In this document: positions 58,063-64,000 of the stretch, in pieces | How the letters are laid out: every line of letters starts with the position of its first letter | How positions within the stretch are numbered: the stretch's first letter is position 1 | Program-made: the position numbers and the translations under genes | The notes under the pieces: generated by a model | Told to the model about the DNA's origin: nothing | The model's database searches: none | The model's input: only the letters and a program-made list of their open reading frames with translations | From: Xanthobacteraceae bacterium 501b | Lineage (GTDB): Bacteria; Pseudomonadota; Alphaproteobacteria; Rhizobiales; Xanthobacteraceae | Length of the DNA stretch: 64,000 bases | Reading direction: 5' to 3' | Assembly: GCA_000378025.1 (NCBI GenBank) | Contig: KB899087.1 | Coordinates: forward strand, 3,162,001 to 3,226,000

Positions 58063-60057
58063 ATGCGCGAGGAAGCGGTGGACGATATGGCAGCGGCGGG
58101 CACGCGCCCCTCGCTGCCGGGCGCTGACGGCCTTAGCCGGCATTTGTCCGCGATCGCCCGCTTTCTCATCCTCGTATTGCTGGTGGGAGGCGGCGGCGCC
58201 ATCGCCTGGACGGCGGGCGTCTCCTCGCAGGACCATGTGCTTACCCGCGCCGTGCTGGAGGACCGCGACGGCACGCTGACCATCGACGAGGTGGCCGGCG
58301 CCGACTTCGCCCCCGTGTCCCCGATTCTGGCGCGCGGCTACACGCCATCGGCCACATGGCTGCGGCTGACGGTCGGCCCCGCCGACGGGGGGCCGCTGGT
58401 GCTGCGGATCCGCCCGACCTATCTCGACCGTGTCTCCCTGTTCGAGCCGGTGCCCGGCCGGCCCGGCGTCTGGCGCGAATATGTGACCGGCGACCGCACG
58501 CCATTTCTCGAACGCGAAATACCTTCGGTCACGCTTGGCTTCACCATCTGGCCGAGTGGACCGGAAACCACCTATTATCTGCGACTCTCCACCACCAGCA
58601 CCTCGTTGATGCATGTCGAGGCGCTGCTGCCGCAGGTGGCCGCGCTGCGCGACCTGCACATCCATGTCAGCCAGATCTTCATCCTGGCGCTGCTGCTGTT
58701 CATCCTGTTCTGGACCACCAGCGAATTCGCCCTCAACAACGACATCGTGGTGGGCTGCTTCGCCATCAACCAGATTTTCTTCATCAGCTACAACGTCCTG
58801 ATCATGGGCTATGGCGCCCTGATCTTTCCTGATGCTCCGACGGGCTTCGTCGACACGCTGACCAGCGTCGTCGTCATTGCCACGCCGCTGTTCTCGATCC
58901 TGACCAACCGCCTGCTGCTGCGCCAGTTCGACCTCATCCCGGTGGCGCGCTGGGCGCTCGACGCGCTGCTGCTGGCGCAGATCGTCGCGCTGGGCCTGCT
59001 GGCCTCCGGCGCAACCCAGACGGCGCTGACGGTGAATGCGCTGGTGGTGGCGCTGATCGTGCCGCTGCTGCCGGTGATGGCGTTCGGCACGCGGCGCGAT
59101 GCCCCGCCCGGCCGGCGGACGCTGCGCATCTTCTATGTCATCCAGGCGGTGTCGCTGCTTCTCACCATGCTGCCCATCCTCGGCGTCCTGCCGGCCTCGG
59201 CCTGGAATCTCGACGCCAACATCATTCATGGGCTGCTGTCCGACCTGCCAATGTTCGTGCTGCTGGCCCTGCGCTCGCGCGAGGCACGGCTGCGCGGCAT
59301 CGAGGCGCAGCTGGCGCTCGACCTGACGCGCGGCCAGCTGGAGCTGCAGCGGGACCAGTTCGAGATGCAGAACCGTTTCATGGCGATGCTGACCCATGAG
59401 CTGCGCACGCCGCTCTCCGTCATTCGCCTCGCCGTCGGCACGGCGAAAGTGGAGGGCGAGCCGCGCCGGCTGATCGAGGCGGCGTTCGGCAACATGGACG
59501 GCATCATCGACCGCTGCAGCTTCGCCGATCGCATGGAACAGAACAGCCTTGATGTCGTCCGCGCGCCGGTAGACCTTGCCGCCCTATTGCGCGCGACGGT
59601 GTCAGCAAGCACCGAATCCGCGCGCATCGCACTGCGCACCGAGGCGCTGCCCCCGATCAATTCCGACCGACAGCTCATCGCCACGGTCCTGCAAAACCTG
59701 ATCGACAACGCGCTGAAATACTCGCCGGAGGGCTTGACCGTCGAGGTGGCGGCGACCGCGACGACCGGCGACGCCGGCCCCGGTGTGTGGATCACCGTCG
59801 AGAACGAATGCGGGCGCACCGGCACGCCCGACCCGGCGCAGCTGTTCGAGAAATTCTACCGGGGGCCGCATGCCCGCACCAAGAGCGGCTCAGGACTGGG
59901 GCTTTACATCGTCCACGGAATCGTGGACCTCCTCGATGGTTCGCTTGCATATGATCTCATCGAGGGGAGAGCGCGCTTCAGCGTCTGGTTGCCATGCTCA
60001 GCATTGCCGTCGTCGAAGACAATGACGATCTCAGGGCCGCCATCGTCAACGCCCTGA
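58063..60057 (+). CDS. Sensor histidine kinase with 7TMR-DISM input region
   Basis: A 664-residue membrane kinase. A first helix (FLILVLLVGGGGAIAW) leads to a periplasmic 7TMR-DISMED2-like domain (about 60-195, with ARGYTPSATWLRLTV and YYLRLSTTS). Then come seven membrane helices (about 205-405), a coiled linker, HisKA with His445 in MLTHELRTPLS, and HATPase_c with N box LIDNALKYS, F box EKFYRG and G box SGSGLGLYIV. The periplasmic domain may bind carbohydrate-like ligands. The last 64 bases overlap the response-regulator gene in another frame. Confidence 0.92.
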   Translation: MREEAVDDMAAAGTRPSLPGADGLSRHLSAIARFLILVLLVGGGGAIAWTAGVSSQDHVLTRAVLEDRDGTLTIDEVAGADFAPVSPILARGYTPSATWLRLTVGPADGGPLVLRIRPTYLDRVSLFEPVPGRPGVWREYVTGDRTPFLEREIPSVTLGFTIWPSGPETTYYLRLSTTSTSLMHVEALLPQVAALRDLHIHVSQIFILALLLFILFWTTSEFALNNDIVVGCFAINQIFFISYNVLIMGYGALIFPDAPTGFVDTLTSVVVIATPLFSILTNRLLLRQFDLIPVARWALDALLLAQIVALGLLASGATQTALTVNALVVALIVPLLPVMAFGTRRDAPPGRRTLRIFYVIQAVSLLLTMLPILGVLPASAWNLDANIIHGLLSDLPMFVLLALRSREARLRGIEAQLALDLTRGQLELQRDQFEMQNRFMAMLTHELRTPLSVIRLAVGTAKVEGEPRRLIEAAFGNMDGIIDRCSFADRMEQNSLDVVRAPVDLAALLRATVSASTESARIALRTEALPPINSDRQLIATVLQNLIDNALKYSPEGLTVEVAATATTGDAGPGVWITVENECGRTGTPDPAQLFEKFYRGPHARTKSGSGLGLYIVHGIVDLLDGSLAYDLIEGRARFSVWLPCSALPSSKTMTISGPPSSTP

Positions 60058-60674
60058 GCGGTGAAGGCCACCATGCGGTTGGTTTCGACTGTGCCGAAGC
60101 GATTGCCGAGCAGGGGCAGGCGCTGCGGATCGACCTTGTCGTGGTCGATCTCAACCTGCCGGGCGAGGACGGGCTGAGCCTCACCCGCCGGCTGCGCGTC
60201 ACCAATCCCGATATCGGCATCATCATGATGACCGCCCGCACCCGCACCGACGACAAGCGGATCGGCTATGAGAGCGGCGCCGACATCTATCTGGCAAAGC
60301 CGGTCTCGCTCGACGAGCTGGCCGCCGCCATTCTCGCCCTGTCGCGGCGGCTGCGCCCGGCCCTGCCGCCCCCGGCGGCGCTCATGCTGGATACGGTGCG
60401 GCTCACCCTGGGTGGGCCACGGGGCCTGACCGCCCTCTCCGCCCCCGAGGCGGCGCTGCTCGCCGCCTTCGCGCGGGCGCAGGACCACCGGCTGGAAACC
60501 TGGCAGATCATCGGCGTGCTCGAACAGGGCGACCGCGCACCCAATCGCAACGCGCTTAATGTCACCATGTCCCGCCTGTCCGCCAAGGTGAGGCAGTGCG
60601 GCGCCGGCGCGCATCCCCTCCGCTCGATCCGCAATTGGGGCTACCAGTTCTGCGAGCCGATCATCCTCACCTGA
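59994..60674 (+). CDS. OmpR-type response regulator
   Basis: A 226-residue two-domain regulator. The receiver has the acidic pocket Glu8-Asp9, phosphoacceptor Asp52 (VVVDLNLPGED), Thr79 (MMTAR) and Lys101 (LAKPVS). The C-terminal winged helix (about 130-220) is divergent but ends RSIRNWGYQF, like the RGxGY hairpin of OmpR/PhoB proteins. The start cannot be moved because the receiver begins at once (MLSIAVVEDND), so the overlap with the kinase gene is real. The adjacent autotransporter, 132 bases downstream, is a likely target. Confidence 0.9.
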   Translation: MLSIAVVEDNDDLRAAIVNALSGEGHHAVGFDCAEAIAEQGQALRIDLVVVDLNLPGEDGLSLTRRLRVTNPDIGIIMMTARTRTDDKRIGYESGADIYLAKPVSLDELAAAILALSRRLRPALPPPAALMLDTVRLTLGGPRGLTALSAPEAALLAAFARAQDHRLETWQIIGVLEQGDRAPNRNALNVTMSRLSAKVRQCGAGAHPLRSIRNWGYQFCEPIILT

Positions 60675-60702
60675 GCGGCGCGCCGCAACGCCTGGAACCC
60701 TC

Positions 60703-60729
60703 GATTACCTTTCGTAAGCTTCGGTAATC
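60703..60729. promoter_or_regulatory. Inverted repeat upstream of the autotransporter, candidate operator
   Basis: GATTACC (60703-60709) and GGTAATC (60723-60729) are perfect inverted half-sites with a 13-base spacer, centred about 90 bases before the autotransporter start. It may be a binding site for the preceding response regulator, or part of a terminator for it; there is no T-run. Confidence 0.45.
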
Positions 60730-60806
60730 CTTCCGTTTTCCGCTTCGCTAGGCTGCCACCATGGGACAGCCAGGCGCGGGAGCCTGGGCGGGGGGATCGC
60801 AGGGAT

Positions 60807-63800
60807 ATGGGCAAAGGTGAACGCCGGGTGAGCCGCATGCGCGGCGCCGGGAGACTGGCTGTTGGCGGCGCGCTGGTCGTCGCCTTCTCCGGCCTGGCCA
60901 CGCAAGCACAGGCAGACTGCGTGCGCGACGGCACGGTCGTCACCTGCGCCACCGCCTCGCCCAATGGCTATGAGGAGACCGTCACCGACGGGCGAACGGA
61001 CCGCACGGTGAACGTCTCGGCCGATGTGGCCGACGGGATCGACATCACCCTCTCGGCTGGCGGCAACATCGTCATCGACCAGACGGCCGGAACGATCACC
61101 AATAATTACGGCGACAGCGTCTATCTCAAGACCACCGACGGCAAGGTTTCCGGCACAGTCGGCAACCTTTCGACCAAGGACAACGCGCTTGAGATCGTGG
61201 CGTCGGAGATTGACGTCACCGTCGCCGGCTCGGTGAGCGGGACGGGGCGTTTCTCCTCCGGCGTGGTCTTCAACGATGTCGGCACCGTCAAGATCACCAA
61301 TGCGGGCGGGACCGATCATGCCATCTCCGGCAATTCGGCCGGCATCAATGTCTGGCACGCCGACAGCCTGACGCTCATCAACGAGAACGGAAGCAAGATC
61401 CTCGGCACCGGGCGGAGCAATAGCGGCGTTTTCGCCAACGACGTCTCAGGTGATGTCTGGATCTCCAACGACGCCAGTTCCATCACCGGCTCCACCGCGC
61501 TCGGCGTCTGGTACAGCGGCGGCGATGTCACCGTGCTGAATGGCAGCGGGACGATGTCCGGCTCTGATTACGGCATCGACATCTATTCCTTGGCCGGCAA
61601 TGCCAGCGTCACCAATGGCAGCGGCCTCCTCGCGGGCGGCACCTATAGCGGCGTTTCCTTCGTCACCATCGGCGGCGACGTCGAGCTGCACAATGGCGCC
61701 GGCGGGCGGATCACCAGCACCAGCGACTATGGCGTGCTGGCCTATCTGGTCGAGGGCGATACGCGCATCGAGAATCTCGGCGGCTTCATCTCGTCGGGTG
61801 GTTATGGCGGCATCTATGCCGACGGGGCGAGCGTGACGATCGTCAATGGCACGGGAACCGATGCCGAGGAGATCGAGCAACTGGGCTTCATCACCGGCGG
61901 CATCGTCATTGACAGCGGCGCCTATTCGGCAATCGACAACACGGGCGGCGCGACGCTTACCAACGAAGCCGGCGGCGTCATCATCAGCCAGGCACTTGAT
62001 GTGCTCGACCAGGAAATCACCCGCGAGCAGATCGCGGCAGCCTCGGCCGATCGGGTGGTGAAGGCCACTGGCGGCCGGATCGCCATAGTCAATGACGGCA
62101 TCCTGATCGGGCGGGTCGAACTCACCAAGTCAGACGACACGTTCGAGAATTCGCGGGTCTGGGCCGTGACCGGGATCAACGATTTCGGTGCGGGCCACGA
62201 CGTGCTCACCAATCACGGGACCCTTTACGCGGCCTCCTTTGCCGAGACCGCCGAGACGACCCGGTTCGACAATCTCGAAAGCTTCGTCAACCATCGTATC
62301 TTCAGCCTAGCCGATGGCGGCGCGGGCGACTTGGCCAGCTTCAGCGGCGATGTCTCATTCGAGACGGGCGCGACTTACCTGATCGACGTCGACCTCGCTG
62401 GCCATGCCGACCTGATCTCGGCCGGGGGCACGGCCACCATCGATCCCGGCGCCAGCATCCGGCTGCGGGCGGTGGACGATATCGCCTTCGGGACCGATTA
62501 TCACGTGCTCACCGCCACCGGCGGCGTGGATGGCAATTTCGGGAATGTCGACGGCGAGACCCCGGTCTCGGCTTTTGTCGGCCTTACCTCCAGCAATACC
62601 GGCAACGACATTTTCGTGCGCTTCGACCAGGCGCGCGCCTTCACGCAAGCGGCGTCAACGCGCAACCAGCGGGCGACCGCCACCGCGCTCGACACGCTGC
62701 CGGCCAAGGGACCGACGCGCGGCCTGCGCAACGCGCTGCTGTTCCTCGAAACCGATGCCCAGGCGCGCGGCGCCTTCGACCAGCTAGCGGGCGAGGTACA
62801 CGCCTCGTCGCAGAGCCTGTTCATCCAGCAGAGCGGGCTGATCCGTTCTGCGCTGATCGACCGGATGCGCGCGGCGCAGGGGGCGGTGGCTGCTTCCGCC
62901 GCGCCGGTGCTGAGCTATGCACCGGCTCAAGGCACCAGCGCCGCCGGGCGTGCCATCGACGACGGCCTCGTCACCAAGGCGGCCCCGGCCGCGGCGACCA
63001 CGCCCGAGCGGGCGCTGTGGGCCACCGGCTTCGGCTCCTGGACCAATATCGACGGCACCGCCAATTCCACCGGGCTCAATGGGGCGACGGGCGGCTTCCT
63101 GATGGGCGGCGACGGGGCACTCGATGGCGGCTGGCGCCTCGGCGTGGCCGGTGGCTACAGCTCCACCTCGTTCAGCGGCCAAGGCGCCTCCGGCGACAGC
63201 GACAACTGGCATATCGGCGCCTATGGCGGCAACCAGTGGGGTGCGCTCGCCCTGCGCGCCGGCCTCGCCTATACGTGGCAGGACGTGTCGACCTCCCGCT
63301 CGGTCGCCTTTCCCGGCTTTGCCGACAGCCTGAGCGCTGACTATCACGCCGGCCTGTTCCAGGCCTTTGGCGAGCTCGGCTACCGGCTGGACACGGCGTT
63401 CGCCGCCTTCGAGCCCTTCGCCAACCTCTCCTATGTCAGCCTCGACACCGATGGCTATGGCGAATGGGGCGGCGCGGCGGCGCTCTCCTCCAGCGGCACC
63501 GACATGGAAACCAGCTTCACCACGCTCGGCCTCAGGGCGGAGAAAGAGGTGCTGCTCGGCGCCTTCGCCACGACCTTGCGCGGCGCGGCCGGCTGGCGGC
63601 ACGCCTTCGGCGACATCACCCCGGTGGCGACGCAGGCTTTCCTCGGCTCGGCCGCGTTCGACACGACAGGCGTGGCGATCGCGCAGGATGCCGCCGTGCT
63701 GGAAGTCGGCCTCGACGTGCAGGTGGGTGCCGGGGCGACGCTCGGCGTCGCGTACACCGGCCAGTTCGGCGACGGCGTCAGCGAGAACGGCTTCAACGCA

Positions 63801-63821
63801 ACCTTCACACTGGGCTTCTGA
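60807..63821 (+). CDS. Autotransporter outer-membrane protein (type V secretion)
   Basis: A 1004-residue protein. Signal peptide 1-36 (cleavage after TQAQA). The passenger (about 37-600) is Gly/Asn/Ser/Thr-rich with many short beta repeats such as VTVLNGSGTM, VTIVNGTGT and ASVTNGSGLL, consistent with a right-handed beta-helix. A linker with ARGAFDQLAGEVHASSQS (in parts), the standard pre-barrel helix, leads to a 12-strand autotransporter barrel (about 735-1004) starting ALWATGFGSW and ending NATFTLGF with a terminal Phe. Probably a surface adhesin or structural protein. It is downstream of a two-component system. No protease motif (GTS) was seen, so the passenger may stay attached. Confidence 0.93.
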   Translation: MGKGERRVSRMRGAGRLAVGGALVVAFSGLATQAQADCVRDGTVVTCATASPNGYEETVTDGRTDRTVNVSADVADGIDITLSAGGNIVIDQTAGTITNNYGDSVYLKTTDGKVSGTVGNLSTKDNALEIVASEIDVTVAGSVSGTGRFSSGVVFNDVGTVKITNAGGTDHAISGNSAGINVWHADSLTLINENGSKILGTGRSNSGVFANDVSGDVWISNDASSITGSTALGVWYSGGDVTVLNGSGTMSGSDYGIDIYSLAGNASVTNGSGLLAGGTYSGVSFVTIGGDVELHNGAGGRITSTSDYGVLAYLVEGDTRIENLGGFISSGGYGGIYADGASVTIVNGTGTDAEEIEQLGFITGGIVIDSGAYSAIDNTGGATLTNEAGGVIISQALDVLDQEITREQIAAASADRVVKATGGRIAIVNDGILIGRVELTKSDDTFENSRVWAVTGINDFGAGHDVLTNHGTLYAASFAETAETTRFDNLESFVNHRIFSLADGGAGDLASFSGDVSFETGATYLIDVDLAGHADLISAGGTATIDPGASIRLRAVDDIAFGTDYHVLTATGGVDGNFGNVDGETPVSAFVGLTSSNTGNDIFVRFDQARAFTQAASTRNQRATATALDTLPAKGPTRGLRNALLFLETDAQARGAFDQLAGEVHASSQSLFIQQSGLIRSALIDRMRAAQGAVAASAAPVLSYAPAQGTSAAGRAIDDGLVTKAAPAAATTPERALWATGFGSWTNIDGTANSTGLNGATGGFLMGGDGALDGGWRLGVAGGYSSTSFSGQGASGDSDNWHIGAYGGNQWGALALRAGLAYTWQDVSTSRSVAFPGFADSLSADYHAGLFQAFGELGYRLDTAFAAFEPFANLSYVSLDTDGYGEWGGAAALSSSGTDMETSFTTLGLRAEKEVLLGAFATTLRGAAGWRHAFGDITPVATQAFLGSAAFDTTGVAIAQDAAVLEVGLDVQVGAGATLGVAYTGQFGDGVSENGFNATFTLGF

Positions 63822-63859
63822 AGCTTCGCCGAGCTTCCGAAGGTTCGCATCGCGAGATC

Positions 63860-63883
63860 CCGGCGGAATGCGGGTTCCGCCGG
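63860..63883 (+). terminator. Possible terminator after the autotransporter gene
   Basis: CCGGCGGAA (63860-63868) pairs perfectly with TTCCGCCGG (63875-63883) around a six-base loop, followed by CTCTTCG. It lies 39 bases after the stop. There is only a weak T-tract. The rest of the window to 64000 shows no gene. Confidence 0.45.
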
Positions 63884-64000
63884 CTCTTCGTGGAGGATCG
63901 GCACCGAAAGGTGCGGTGACGTCGCGAAGGCCCCGGGCTGCCAGGGTGGGGGCGCCCGGGGGACGCTTTTCGGGACTGTGAGGCTGCCTATTCCTCCAGC

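Overview
The window is GC-rich DNA whose gene content, codon use and intergenic palindromes suggest an alphaproteobacterium of the Hyphomicrobiales, perhaps a Xanthobacteraceae relative such as Ancylobacter or Starkeya. The taxonomy is an inference from style and gene families. I found no rRNA, tRNA, CRISPR array, transposase, integrase or phage gene. This is ordinary chromosomal DNA, rich in transport and catabolism, with an exopolysaccharide locus in the middle.

Left part (1-10.6 kb). The tail of a GntR/FCD regulator leads into a ribose-type sugar ABC transporter (ATPase, permease, periplasmic protein) and a DJ-1/PfpI protein. A divergent SDR/AraC pair follows. Next is a type I secretion pair (ABC exporter plus HlyD adaptor) on the minus strand. 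Divergent from it is a small, acidic, cysteine-free repeat protein that could be its cargo.

10.6-19.8 kb. A GlxA-type regulator faces an eight-gene catabolic operon: DapA-superfamily lyase, split UxaA-type dehydratase, NitT/TauT-type ABC transporter, Ldh-family oxidoreductase and aldehyde dehydrogenase. It looks like a sugar-acid pathway ending in a semialdehyde.

20.3-26.0 kb. Heme acquisition: TonB-dependent receptor and heme oxygenase on the plus strand, converging on HmuTUV on the minus strand.

26.4-43.1 kb. Exopolysaccharide locus of Wzy type: Wzc-like tyrosine autokinase, Wza lipoprotein, outer-membrane barrel, sugar-phosphate transferase, four glycosyltransferases, an epimerase, two polymerase/ligase-like membrane proteins, a PPP-type phosphatase and two secreted or membrane unknowns. 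No flippase is visible. Two adjacent glycosyltransferases share a 686-bp block with one mismatch found by eye, a sign of recent duplication or gene conversion.

43.2-58.0 kb. Hydroxyproline catabolic island: GntR regulator, amino-acid ABC transporter, a DapA-family deaminase, FAD D-hydroxyproline oxidase, 4-hydroxyproline epimerase, enolase-superfamily 3-hydroxyproline dehydratase and a proline-racemase paralogue lacking both catalytic cysteines. Then come a TRAP transporter, a second GntR regulator and a pyrroline-2-carboxylate reductase. Cloverleaf-like palindromes fill most gaps here.

58.0-64.0 kb. A 7TM sensor histidine kinase overlaps its response regulator and is followed by a 1004-residue autotransporter.
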